A stretch of DNA of 64,000 nucleotides, taken from assembly GCA_019914995.1 (NCBI GenBank), contig CM034141.1:6922001-6986000 (forward strand). The letters run 5' to 3'. Shown here piece by piece: positions 1-11,696 of this stretch. The notes beneath the pieces are model-generated. The model made no database searches. It saw only the letters and a program-made list of their open reading frames with translations, and was not told the origin of the DNA. Within the stretch, counting starts at the first letter, position 1, and every line of letters begins with the position of its first letter. The stretch is from Acanthochlamys bracteata (taxonomy: Eukaryota; Streptophyta; Magnoliopsida; Pandanales; Velloziaceae). A program made the position numbers and the translations under genes.

Positions 1-300
1 ACCAGCATAGTTATGCTGGAATTTTTCCACACGACAATAGTGCATCTATCTACTGCGTCAAAGCAACCAGAGGCATCTGGAGTGTGCAATCTCACTTTTG
101 AAATTCTAGTACAAAAAGAAACGAAAGAAAAAGTCAAAGAAAAAAAGAAAATCAATTTTGAAAATGCCTCCATGGTTTTCTTTTCAAACATGCAGCTTGC
201 AAAGCATATACAGCTCTTAGTTTAAATTTTGAACTACTTTCTACTTTTTCCCTTAAAAATCTAATTCTCAAAAGGAATGGTTTTAAGACAAAATTCTGAC

Positions 301-3094
301 CTGGTCCAATATCATCTTAATGTCCCTTCCCTTTTCAACAGTATCACGGCGTATCCTCCTTGACAAGCTTACATCAGGATCTGGAGAAGAATTTCTCCAC
401 ATGAGTAACAGGCTCAATGCAGTAAATATTGCAACACAGAAACAAAGACCTGAAAGAATTGCAGGGATCCACAGCAAACAAAAAAAATCCATTGATTTCA
501 CTGCAGTTCTTGACATGAATACTAGAGAGTAATGACTTCAAGTTTGTCTACAACATATTAACTCCATTAGGATAAAATAATATTAGGCAGCAAAAACTTG
601 TCTCATAAAGAATCTCTAAGTTACTAATGCTTACACATTAAGCCCTCACTTTCAACAGCGTCTGTACTGTAAAATGCAGCATGATAAAGTAGGGTGAAAA
701 GTGAAAAAACCAAAAAGTATAACGCCAGAATAACCTACTGATACAAAACAGCTAAATCTACAAAAATTGAAAGAATAGAAAAACCTGTATCAACAAAGAT
801 CTTCATGTTCATCAATTCACAAAGCCGAGGATCATGGAATACCAAAATTCCCTCTAAAATGATCACATCTGAAGCATTTACCTGAAATTGGGGAAAAGTG
901 TGAGTTGAATTATTTATGACAATGAAAGCGTTTAATAGGAATACTGTGACAAGGAAAATAATTTGCTTCATATGTGTAGAATCAAGGATTTTATTATTCT
1001 GTACACAAAATGTGCTTCATGCCTTATGAATGGATTAAAAGAATATCCTCAAGAACCAAACATATGATTGTCATAAAAAATCTAACCAGCACCCAAAGCC
1101 AATATGTACAATCAAGGATATGATCTAATTCTACTATATTAGGCTGTACCTTTCGAGCTGGCAATTTGCTCTTGTGGGTCTTAAAATCATAATTAGGAAT
1201 ATCAACAGCTTGTCCTTTCTTTAGATTTTCCATACAATGCAACAATTTTTCTGTGTCAAAGGCATCTGCAAATACACTCAGTGAACAAGTACCAAATGAG
1301 TAAAGCAGTTTGAGATTAATCAGCAATATCACATAAAAGAAGATATAACTATGTAAGAAGTAATAATACATTTGAAAGTAGTCGAATAGGACTACTGAGA
1401 ATCCATTCCGTTTTAAGCTACAATCTGACGACTAACTTAAAGAAAGTGCATATCAGTAGCTCATTGGAAGTTTAGGGTCTAAAATCCTCCAGCACAAAAT
1501 GCATAACACTTTCGAGGGGATGGAATGAAACAGATTAGACAACGTTGAAATGTATGGACTCTAGCTACAAGCAACGTTGGAGGTTGAACTAGTAGTCAAT
1601 AATAATGTACTGCAAGCAACTAAATCAAGGATGACATTTTGTATGGATCAATCAGATACTTTAAGACAGAACAGAGCAACCACTTGAAAAATATATTATT
1701 CTGACATACATACTTACTTACCTGGATGGTCAAAATTATATTCATGAACTCGAGCAAGCACTTCTTCACACAAATCAAAATAAAAAGATTCCTGTAAGTT
1801 CATTGCTCTCTGTTAGATTTCTAATAAGCACAATATATATCTAACAGAAGCACAACTCTATTAACAAGTCCTATGCTATATGTGTTCCGCCTAGATTGTA
1901 ACTTTACCTTGAAATTAGTAGCTAGCTATTTTGATAAAAAAACCACAGCATGCTTATAGACAAGACTCGATTCAACAAGAGGCAACAAGCTATAATCATT
2001 TTTTTTCTGGTAACAATTTTAATAGTTCCATGCAAATTCTAAGCAAAACTAAGCACAAGCACCTACTAGGTGTTTTAAAGAAAAGCTAATTCGAACCAAA
2101 TTTTTAGTACAAGCTTTTGACGTTACATTTAAACATATCTTTGCTTCCTTCTCCTGTTTTGCATGATAACTTACTACTAGATAGCTAAAATGATTCCAAC
2201 TATTTATGCTAACGTGTCAAATAGCATGCTAAAAAGGTTACAAGAAATCAACAGATAGGGACATCTATGGGTACGATCACAAACTTCAATTAAGATAGTT
2301 TAACCATCCTGACTATCATCATGTCACTGCTACTGTGCAACAATTTCTAATCATGGCAGTCAATAAAACAAAATAAACTTACACAATAAATATGCATGAA
2401 TTTCATACTTGGCTAACAACAACAGCACGCTGATCGTGAAGCTGGTCTATGATCATATTGCAAACAGTAGTCTTCCCTGCTGCTGCACCACCTGCAACAC
2501 CTGCAAATTCTCGAAAAGCATGACTCATCATTCAGCAAAATTTTCAAGCAAGATTTGAGCTAAATTTTCAAAAATGAAATAAGAAAGATTTAGTTGCAGA
2601 CAAGTCAGGATGGTTGGCATAACAAGGTAACTATATACTTGCATTGGATTGACTTTCATTATATTTCCCAAACTTATTATAGTACAGTATTATCTTCAAA
2701 GTGCTACGAGATCTTATGGCATGGAATGACTTGAAGAAATTCAAATTTTCTGATGAATTGCTATATTTAACACCAGCATACCATATTTTAGGATGAGAAA
2801 TGCTGCACTTGGATATTCAGATAGAATAATTTTTGTAAAACACATTTACCATAGGCCATCAATCAATTTTTGAATCGCACCAGTAAAGTAGAAAGTTGAC
2901 ATGTTAAACAATACAACATGATCAAAGTTATTCAACTCACCAATGACGAAAGGTTGACGAAATGCAGTCCCTGCTGATGATGTGGTTGGTTCCTTGCCAT
3001 CAGTACGGATAGCTTCGATGTCATTTATGTGAAGTCCTGAGAAATGGACTGCTCGAGGTGTGTCCAGCAGATCTTCTGCCGATCTAGAACCCAT
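301..3094 (-). CDS. Uridine kinase-like protein (5' two thirds; 3' end beyond the left edge)
   Basis: Phosphorylates uridine/cytidine in pyrimidine salvage (family knowledge). Six coding exons join in frame: 2941-3094, 2409-2500, 1722-1791, 1150-1265, 785-881 and 301-380, giving 203 residues. The P-loop GGAAAGKT lies at the start of exon 2, followed by the family blocks YNFDHP, AFDTEKLL, GQAVDIPNYDF, VIILEGILVFHD and RRIRRDTVEKGRDI. The next expected exon is not found in bases 1-300, so the gene continues to the left. Whether it carries the C-terminal uracil phosphoribosyltransferase-like domain of plant UKLs cannot be seen. The ATG at 3092-3094 starts MGSRSAEDLLD. An acceptor (tttctgtcag) just upstream and a donor at 3661/3662 imply a 5'-UTR intron of about 550 bp, with the mRNA starting near 3720. 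Confidence 0.93.
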
Positions 3095-3297
3095 ACAGAG
3101 AGATCTTATTCTGACAGAAATAAGAATAGTCAACAATGATCAATTGCATCAGCCAATCAGACAGAACTAAAAAGTAAACAGACGTTCGACAGAGCTTAGT
3201 GCCAATCGATACTTGACGTTATGCCGTTAAAATCGGTATCAATTATACAGACTATTAATTGTAAAACAAAAAACTTTCTGTGTGCGCGCGCGATCGC

Positions 3298-3322
3298 GAG
3301 AGAGAGAGAGAGAGAGAGAGAG
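3298..3322. repeat. (GA)n microsatellite
   Basis: About twelve GA units lie inside the 5'-UTR intron of the uridine kinase-like gene, preceded by a short GC-alternating tract (gtgcgcgcgcg). Confidence 0.95.
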
Positions 3323-3722
3323 TATGATTTGGCTGAAGAATCTGTGATCTAGTAGTAAAAAAAGCCTATCAGTAGGCTAACAGAAATTCAGCAAACAATC
3401 GAGATACAACACCAAAATCGAAGGATCCAATCGCACAAAATCAATTCAGCTCAATCAAAATCAAGAGCAATCGACTACGCAATCAATCAATAAATCAATC
3501 ACTCGATGGATTAGGAAGCAAGAGACGAAGTAATGCGATGTAGCTCCACCCAAACATAGCACCGCAATGCACGATCCAGTAACAAACGAGCACAACACAT
3601 AGAGAGATAATGCGGCACGGATCCCTAGCAGAGAGAGAGAGAACGAAGACGTATCAAGTACCTGTGGCAGTGCTGTTCTCCGAAGCGCGGTTTCACGGCG
3701 GCGGAGAGTTAGAGAGAAACAA

Positions 3723-4791
3723 AATATTAAAAAGAGAGAGAGAGAGACGTGAGGAAGGATGGTTTATATGGAGATCTTTCACGCGCGGCGGAGGACCGGG
3801 GCTATCAGAAGCAAGCAAGCTCCACGTTTTTTTCTGACTCTACAAAAATTATACATAATTTTTTTTAAAAACTTAAATTTAAAATAATACAGATAATTTA
3901 AAAATATTTTAATAAGCACTCAAAACAATTTTAATGCTGATTGGTTGACTTATGTGTTTGGTGTTTTAGGAAAGACATGTGAACTGTTAGAGATGTGGAA
4001 GATAATCCACGTCACGCTGGCTGGATCCAACAAGGAATGTTGCGTAATAAAGGAAAGCTAATTAATTATTAATCGATTGATTAGGTGCAAAGAAAGAGAT
4101 TGTGGATAACTGCAAAGAAAGCGAATTGTTTCACCCAACTTCAGTAAGCAGCAACAGCGTCGAGAATTTAGACGTCGATCTCAGCTGCTTCCTTCCCGGC
4201 GGCGATGGACCTGATAGATCGGACATCGAAGATTCCTGCAACGGCGTTGTCCGCTGCCGAACGAAGCACATTCAAGATCAGTTCAGAGCAAATGCCCCAC
4301 AAGAAGAAGCAAGCAAAATAAAGAGAGTTCAATTCAACTGTACCTTCATTATTACATAGAATTAACGAAGATTTTTTAAAGTACTTATAAAATAAAAAAA
4401 TTTTGAAAAAAAATTATTTTTATTTTTTTATTTTAAAAATAATAAAAATATATAATAAAAAAATTTTATTATGTAAAATTTTTTTATATTTATTAAATTT
4501 TTAAATAAATTTTTTATATATTTTAAAAATATATATTTAAAAATATATATTTAAAAATATATATTAAAAAATATAAAATAAAAAAAAACTGAAAAAAAAC
4601 TGATAGCAGCTTTTTCAAACGCAACCCAGAATCCTAAACCCAAATCCCAAACGCAGCCCAGAAAAACGTAAAACTTTTCAAAGTTGAGAAAATCTCTCAC
4701 AAGCGCAAACTACATACATGTTAATTAAATAGATTCCTTCAACCAGAATCCTAAACCCAAATTTAGATTGAAACAAAACCTTGATCAGTCT
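3723..4791. other. Intergenic, AT-rich with one GC-rich island
   Basis: No recognisable gene. About 4140-4320 is GC-rich against an AT-rich background and holds a 38-codon plus-strand ORF starting MDLIDRTSK at 4205; I do not recognise it. About 4376-4615 is very AT-rich and resembles a decayed copy of the short transposon family seen at 5994-6251 and 41217-41475 (shared run aaatttttaaataaattttt). Confidence 0.5.
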
Positions 4792-5354
4792 TTATGTTCT
4801 TCGTCCGTTTTCTGAAAACGAAGCAACCTGATGAGGTTGAGTCGAAGGTGGTGATGGTGGAAACAGAGATGAAATGGGAGGAAAATTACTTGAAATTGGA
4901 GGTAATGGTGGAAGAAAACCGGCGAATGGATTAAAACAAACCGGACAATTATTTGGAGAACTCGAAGAAAAAGGCCATGGAAATCCAAATGGCAGGAAAG
5001 GCAACGGCCAAAAAAACAATTCCGCAGAATTCAAACCTTCTTCTCCACTGCTTCTGCTCGGCTTGAACTTGCATTCTATTAAAACCTTAACTCCTGATCA
5101 TGAAAAGAAAAAGAAAAAAACTTTCGTTGAATGATTTTAAGCTGATAGCGGGTGTGGTTGGTTAATTAATTTGATGATACCTTTGAGGAAGTAGCTGTGT
5201 CTTGAGAATGTGTTGTTGGAGCAAGTGTCGAAGAAGATACTGCTCCAATTAAAGTGATCGCTGCTGCTTCAACGACACCATTACTGAATCCAACAACGAC
5301 AACAAGAACAACGCAAGAAGAAAGAATCACAAACAACAGAGTTGCAAGATTCAT
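4792..5354 (-). CDS. Small proline-rich secreted-type protein, function unknown
   Basis: Two-exon model: 5181-5354 and 4792-5085, about 155 residues. Exon 1 starts MNLATLLFVILSSCVVLVVV, a hydrophobic stretch fitting a signal peptide, followed by an Ala/Ser/Thr-rich linker. Exon 2 is rich in Pro, Phe and Ser (WPLPFLPFGFPWPF, then repeated FPPIS/PPSPP) with one CPVC motif. The donor AAAG/gtatca is good. The obvious acceptor (gatcag at 5094) gives a stop in phase, so the model uses the AG seven bases further on, which restores a frame open to TAA at 4792. I do not recognise the family. A cell-wall or apoplastic role is only an inference from composition. Confidence 0.5.
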
Positions 5355-5479
5355 GATATAGCTATAGCTTCGCTACCACTACTGCTGCTACCGCCACCAT
5401 TGCTGCTTATGAGTTCGATAATTAACTAGAGAATTAAGATGGATGGTAACAGAGTTGGGTTTTGATTCTGCAGCCAGAG

Positions 5480-7331
5480 CTAGCTACAGAAAACAAACAA
5501 AGACATTTGAATGAATATGCATTTTGGTCTGGTGTTGATTGCCGGGGAGTTTGGTCTTTGGAGTACTTTTAAAAAATAAGTTTTTAAAATAAAAATATTT
5601 TATTTTAAAAAATATATTTTACTTTTATTTTAAAATCAATAAATAATAATTTATCATAAAATTTTATTATATATTATAATTTTTCTTTTACTTTAATCAC
5701 TTATAAAAAATCTCCCATAACATATGCACGAATATAAAGTCTCCGTTTCAAAATGATTCTTCCGTGCCGTTTCGTAAAAGTTTTTTACAATCTGTTTTTT
5801 AATATTCAGTTAATACTTTTTACTGTATTTTTATAAATATTTAAAAATTTTATTTGAAAATTTAAAAAAATTTTACATAATAAATTTTTTATTACTTTTT
5901 TATTATTTTTTAAATAAAAAATAAAAAGTATTTTTTAGAGAAAACTTGAGTTTAAAAACACCATAGAACGACCCTTTGGTAGGAACAAATAAAGGGGTGT
6001 TTGATAGTGCTTATAAAATAGAGCTTTTTTAGAATGAAAAATATTTTTTTTTTTTAAAAAACGAGCTATATTTTTCTTACTTTCAAAAAAATAATAAAAA
6101 AATATAATAAAAAGATCTCACTTCGTAGAATTTTTCAACACTTTCTAAATTTTTAAATAAATTTTTATATATTTATAAAATATATATTAAAAAATATGAA
6201 ATGAAAAATTAAAAAAAAGGTTCAGGAAAAAGTAATCCCAAACGCCCTCTAAAAAGCAGTTTGTGTTTTTCTTCTTAATATTATATGTTTTCTTTTTGTG
6301 CAATTGGAATTATGAAGACATGTGTGACGTATATTCGTGGAAAAAATTACAAATAATTTTGGCCAAGTTGAAGATTAAATGGTTTTTAAAGACAAGAAAT
6401 TTGCAAAAATAAAAATTAATTAATGGTTAAGATAAGAAGGAACCAAACATAAACAAAACACAATAATTGCTCTGACTTGTTAAGTTTTAAATTAATTATG
6501 CTGAAATGTTTTCCCTCATTTTTTTAACTCAAGCAATTTTGATTAGAACTTGACTTCAAAAAACAAAGTTTTTTTAAAGAAGGTTAATTGCGTTTCATGA
6601 ATTTCCACTTAATGGTTTCATTAATCCTGCCTCAAGTTTTTTTGAGAAGTTAAAATTCATTAGTTCCAGTTCCGAACTTTACGATAATTTCATTAATTTT
6701 TACACAGATAAATATGCACGTAAATATTTTAATATTCAATTTAATTTTGCATGAATCTAGGAAACCAAAAAAATTAGTTTTTTTTATTAAAGTCTTCAAT
6801 AACTTAATCAGTTCTTCCTCTACGTACCAACACTACATGTTATTAAATTTTAATTAGTCATTCTTCATTCTACACAAGTCCTACTAAACTCAATACTCAT
6901 CTAGTGCAGTTCACTTCTAATCATTCAATTCATTCCTATAAATATTTATATCAATCTATCTAAACCTAATCCTTTCTTTTATATATCTTGCAAGAAATCT
7001 CTCTGCTATCTTCAGTTTTATTTCTTGCTATATTTGTAGTTAATGAATGACTCAATCGATGTTCTTGTTCTTGATTTGATCTGCAAAATCATGAGTAACT
7101 CTACTGTTCCTAGGGAGGTTACTTTCTTCCAAGTCTATGATAGAGGCTAGAACAATATATTCTTTTTTTATATTATCGCTGTGAATTAAGCTTCAGGTTT
7201 CTCTTGTTGATTACAACATAATAAGAAAGAAAGGGAAAAATTAGGGTTTTCTCTTTTATCGTCGTGGTTGTTGTTGTTCTTGTTGTTGATCTCTGTTGAA
7301 TTAGTACTGTTTGTTTTTCTTGTTGCATGCC
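5480..7331. other. Intergenic and SAUR leader region
   Basis: AT-rich. It contains the short transposon copy at 5994-6251 and further decayed AT-rich arms at about 5560-5720 and 5750-5990. No coding sequence recognised. The last ~300 bases before the SAUR ATG are T-rich and probably promoter and 5' UTR. Confidence 0.5.
5994..6251. mobile_element. Short non-autonomous DNA transposon (MITE), copy 1
   Basis: The left end reads ggggtgtttgatagtgctta and the right end, reverse-complemented, reads gagggcgtttgggattactt: imperfect terminal inverted repeats. Flanking TAA on both sides fits a 3-bp target duplication, but the local A-richness makes this weak. The interior matches the element at 41217-41475 over most of its length, including acgagct...ttttacttt, aaaaagatct and cactttctaaatttttaaat. 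No coding capacity. Confidence 0.7.
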
Positions 7332-7853
7332 ATGGTGATTAAAGAAGTAGAAGAAGCATCAGCAAAAACAAGCAGCGAAGAAAGATCTTCTTCTTCTTCT
7401 TCTTCTTCTTCAAAGAAAACTCTCATCACCAAAACAATCCAAAGATGCAAATCACTAGGCAGTTACGCACACCGGAAAACAACCACAAACGCCGGGAAAT
7501 CACTTCGTCGGAGCTCAACCGACAGGGAGACAAGAAGCGCACCGCAGATCTTGGCGCCGGAAGGCTGCTTCAACGTTTACGTGGGTCCCACTAGAGAGCG
7601 GTTCGTCGTCAGAGTGGAGACGGCCAACCACCCGTTGTTCCGGGCGTTGCTCGAAGAAGCCGAGACGGTTTACGGGTACGCTGTCGGTGGACCCTTAGAG
7701 CTCCCCTGCGATGTTGATATCTTCATGAGTGTTATCTCAGAGATGGATCAAGAAATGGTCTTGTCTTCTCCGGCAAGGTGCGGGTTTCCGGTTAGGAGTT
7801 ACGGAACCGCCGGTTATCAACTTTTGAGTCCGACCACGTTCGCCCGGTTCTAA
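7332..7853 (+). CDS. SAUR-family auxin-responsive protein
   Basis: Small auxin-up RNA family; members usually promote cell expansion by inhibiting PP2C.D phosphatases (family knowledge). Single exon, 173 residues, intronless as is typical. The start is the ATG at 7332 (MVIKEVEEASAK); the open frame extends slightly upstream but only from a TTG. The N-terminal ~80 residues are Ser/Lys/Thr-rich, including a nine-Ser run from a TTC repeat. The SAUR core follows: APEGCFNVYVG, RFVVRVETANHPLF, LLEEAETVYGY, GPLELPCDVDIF. The long basic N-terminal extension places it among the larger SAURs. No auxin-response element was verified. Confidence 0.93.
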   Translation: MVIKEVEEASAKTSSEERSSSSSSSSSKKTLITKTIQRCKSLGSYAHRKTTTNAGKSLRRSSTDRETRSAPQILAPEGCFNVYVGPTRERFVVRVETANHPLFRALLEEAETVYGYAVGGPLELPCDVDIFMSVISEMDQEMVLSSPARCGFPVRSYGTAGYQLLSPTTFARF

Positions 7854-9058
7854 TTGATTGATGGCGTTTGATGAAATTGTTAGATGGACCTAGTGTAACT
7901 TTAAACTCTGAATACCGTTGTGAATTCTCGTACGTAGAGGGTGTTTTATTTTGCAATAAAAAATAATTTTTAAATTATTTTCAATATTTTTGTATAGTTC
8001 TTTTAAAATTTAAAAAGCATGCAGAAATATATCATACAATATTATATTTTTAAAAATTAAGAAACTAATAGATTTAATTTTAAAAAAATTTGAAATTTTT
8101 TAAAGCTTTATCTTTTCAAAAAATTGCAAACGAGCCGAAGATAAACTAGAAAGTCTGCATTATTATGGACATGTTTGGCTTAAATTTAGAGCTTTTGAAC
8201 GAAATTTCATTGTTTATGTTTTTCTTAAAAAAAAAATTTGGTGAACTTTTGATTGAAATTTGCTTTTTTCTCAATCGCATTTGGATAAATTTCTTGTTTA
8301 AAGCTTTTTTGTAAAAAAAAATTATAGATATGTTTAGCTAGTTACACGCTTATAAATGAATAAAATATATAATGACTAAAATATCCTTATATATATAATA
8401 AAAAATATATTGTTAAATTTCTTAATTTATTTTCATGTATTATCTAATTTTTTAAAAATTAATTTTTAGAACATATTTTTAAAGTATTTTTTGTTTAATA
8501 TTTTTTATATTAATATTTATAAACCTAAAAATAAATATATTATTATTATTATCATATATTATTATTTTGTAATAATATTTTAAATTACTTTTAAATATAT
8601 AAATATACTATTATTTAATATAATACTAAATAATAAAAATATATGTTAAAAAGATAATTGCATCTCTAGTTACTAAAATTATTTGTACAAAAAGTTTAGA
8701 TAGTATTAACATCTTCAATCCAGTAGAAAATAATTCAATAATGTTGTTAACCACAATTCATTGAAATGTCCTTATATTGTAAAGCACAATCCTTTGCAAT
8801 ATTTTTCAATACCAAAACTCCAGCATTCAGGTTGTGAAAAAAATCTCTAAATGCAAGCTTAACTAGAAGCTGATAACGGTAACGAGTAAAATAAGCAAGC
8901 TTTGCAGCAACATTGTTATCTATTATCAATAAACAATCATTTCAATTCAAGACTAAACTAAATCAAGCTATTATATTCGTGTATTGTATCCCTCAAAATC
9001 AAATAATTTAGAGGTATTCGTTAGAGTGTAAGATCAAACATGTACAATATGATACAAA

Positions 9059-9488
9059 TCACGTTCTGCAAGAGATAATTGTCTTTGGAATCTTTGGAAT
9101 AGGTCCAGGGAATATAATATTCGTCCTAGCCAGATATGGTGCAAAGCTGTTTGCTTGCGGATTTGAAGCCATGTTCTTATTCATTATGTTGAAGATATCT
9201 ATGAGGACAGCCACAAAAGAAGTCTCGATGTTGGTGGCAATCAGTGTTGATGTCTCAAGAAAGAAGAGTCCTTCCCTTTGAGCAAACTATTTTGCGTCTT
9301 CAGTTGGGACAGCCCTCTAGTACTCGAGATCAGTCTTGTTGCCTACCAGCATTATAATAATATTCTTGTCTGCATGGCCACGAAGTTCCTCAAGCCAGCA
9401 AGAGATGTGGTCAAAGCTGTCGCGCTTGGATATGTCGTACACCAGCATTGTCCTAAGAGCCTCTCTGTAGTATGCACTGGTGACAGCC
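9059..9488 (-). pseudogene. Rab11/RABA5-type small GTPase fragment with nonsense mutations
   Basis: Reverse-strand translation matches the second exon of plant RABA GTPases: [20 protein letters not shown], then [23 protein letters not shown], a block like RAVPTEDAK, and EGLFFLETS. It begins right after an intact acceptor (tatag/GG at 9488), at the intron site usual for RABA genes. Two in-frame TAG codons (9317-9319 after LEY, 9287-9289 after DAK) break it. The first exon with the P-loop and switch regions is absent. The C-terminus reads ISCRT and lacks the usual CC prenylation pair. It lies inside the putative gene-capturing element and is not expected to make a working GTPase. Confidence 0.85.
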
Positions 9489-9944
9489 CTATACTTATAA
9501 ACACTTTAGCAATAAACATGAATATCTTTCAATGACTCAATATCATACAATGTTTAAAAGTTTCAAATAGAAACCTAATAGAAATTTATCAATAGCAATC
9601 TGTCAAAGACAACCAAGCAGAAGCATTCCCATATGATTCAAAACAACATAGAAGAATCATCCTAGCAATTTCTGTTAACCCTAAAAGGAAAGAAAATGCT
9701 TCTACTTGACTGTTAAACCCCAAAAGAAAATGCTTCTGCTTGGCTGTCAAATACATAGCATTTTAACAAACCTGGATCTCTATAATTGCCAAACAGATAC
9801 TTTTTTGGACGAGTATAATAAGCTTTGTATACTAAACTTAGCATACTTTATCTCTAAATGATCATTATATCTGATTGATAACACAAAAATTGACAAGCTA
9901 CTAGTAATTACGAGTGGGAGAAATAATTTAAATAAAATGCTCAC

Positions 9945-10335
9945 TTCAAGTCAACGATTGTGTCTCCCCTTGCTTCAAGCAGTCCATCCATGACAGAGAA
10001 ATAGGAGTGGAAGCATACGCACACCATTGTGCATACTCTTCTGACTGAGCTACAAGTACCATCCTAAAATCAATAAAAAGTAGCATGCACATTACAAAAC
10101 TAAAAGCACAGCAGAGGTAAAAAAAGATACACGTGAAGTGCTCACCTTGAAGCACCTTGACAATTTGTTTCCAGGAACTCCTTGGATGGACTCAAAAGTG
10201 GCAATGAGTGGCATTCCCACTCCAAATCCTATTCCAGCAAAGATTACTGTGACTGTTGCAAGAATTGGCCACAGTATGATTGGCAAAGGCATCAACAGCA
10301 ATATGATGGACTTAAGAACTGATCCAAATTTCTCA
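9945..10335 (-). pseudogene. Fragment of an At3g27390-type plant membrane protein
   Basis: Two reverse-strand blocks with intact splice sites: about 10146-10335 (SVLKSIILLLMPLPIILWPI followed by a Gly-rich hydrophobic stretch and PLIATFESIQG...RCFK) and 9945-10063 (DGTCSSVRR...CFHSYFSVMDGLLEARGDTI). From memory of the family, the order and spacing fit the uncharacterised multi-pass proteins typified by At3g27390/At4g12680. A few residues of the usual TVVRDFxDVC block are missing. Neither the N-terminal membrane segments nor the long C-terminal part is present nearby; the next downstream coding piece is the Rab fragment. It is best read as a captured gene fragment. Confidence 0.65.
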
Positions 10336-11696
10336 GTTCTGGCATTCCACCGATCACAAAATATGCAGTCAGTGTCAAGGTAATGTAAAACCAGAAAAAA
10401 CTAAAAAGTTTGCAATAACAAGAAACACTACTGTGCCAATATCATTGCTAACACAAAATTGACAAATAGAAAACTACAGATAATGAATCAAACAAATGCT
10501 AGACAAAGAAAACGAAATTAGAAGATCACAGCAAAGTAGATCAAGAACAAAGAAAATCAGAAAATTTATTGAACGGAAAAAAGAATTCGAATCAAACCAA
10601 GAAATCACGTACCTGTATCTCCTTAGCACCGACGAAGGGTTGGAAGATCTCTGATGCACCTCGAACTAGTTGGAAGATTTGAGCGAGCAGAGATCAGCTG
10701 GAAGATGGTCGGCTTTGAAGGGTTGAGCGAACGGGAAAGTTGAATAGATGAGTGAATGAGCGAACGGCGGTGGATAACCCAGCAGAGAAGTGAATGGCGA
10801 GAACGACAGTGGGTGTGCTAGCAGAGAGGAGTGAATGGCGCTGGCGGTGGGTGCGGGTGCGAAGGGGGAGCCAATAAAGAGTATTGAGGAGAAAAGAGTG
10901 ATCTGAGTGGGTGGGTAGGTGGGTGAGCATATTTATTCAATGTAATTTATCAAACTTATCAGGGATAGAAGAGTCATTTCAAATTATAAATCACGAAATG
11001 CTCCGTGCTGCTTATTGAAGAAGCATCAATCTGATGCTTTTCTTTTTTTTAAGAAGTAAGCTGCTTATTTTTAAGAGAAGCCGTCGTTGCCAAACGTTCA
11101 AATTACTGTTAAGTGCTTTTTTCTGACTAAAAGTCAAAAAAAAGCACTCCCAAACATGGCCTATATATACATGAATCGGTGCTGATTTATCAAAAATCTT
11201 TTCAAACGAAGAAGTTGGTCAAAATTCTTTTACTAGTATAAGTTTTAAAATTTTAATTGTTTGTTTCTTCATTTCTTAAATAATTGAATTTGATTGAATC
11301 CAAGTTTGAAATATGTTATCCGCGCATGATGGAAGCTAAATAATGTAACGAATTTTTTCTACTTAACCTTCCTTGCATGCACTAATTATTTTTTTGTCAT
11401 TAATATAAAATTAGAGTTAACGTGTTCATATATATGTAATTGAATAAAATAAAGTAAGTTTTAGTTTAGAAATATCAAAACAATAATGTTCTCAAATGAG
11501 AATATCAAAAACCAAACAACAGCTTTATAGGTACCATCAAATATTCCCCAAACAAATCTTACACAATATTTTTTTTTTCAAACCATAAAAACATAACAAA
11601 ATAAGCACCATCATATATATACGTAAATAACATAAAACAAAATAATTAACTATGCTTTTGTTTTCCTTGGAATTAATTAATATATAATTTAATTAA

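Larger units (their letters stand above)
8171..11157. mobile_element. Probable gene-capturing (Pack-type) DNA transposon
   Basis: The left end has atgtttgg at 8171 and the right end its complement ccaaacat, ending at 11157. Inside both ends, in inverted orientation, lie related subterminal stretches: left ttataaatgaat...atgactaaaatatcc (about 8350-8385), right (reverse complement) ttataatttgaaatgactcttctatccc (about 10965-10992). Between them are pieces of at least two unrelated genes on the same strand plus a GC-rich segment at 10680-10925. No transposase is visible and no clear target duplication was found, so the superfamily (hAT-like ends suspected) is inference. Confidence 0.5.

Noticed and set aside
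7311..7331. Seven extra codons upstream of the SAUR start
   Set aside because: The upstream extension would need a TTG start; the first ATG at 7332 has a good context (gccATGG).
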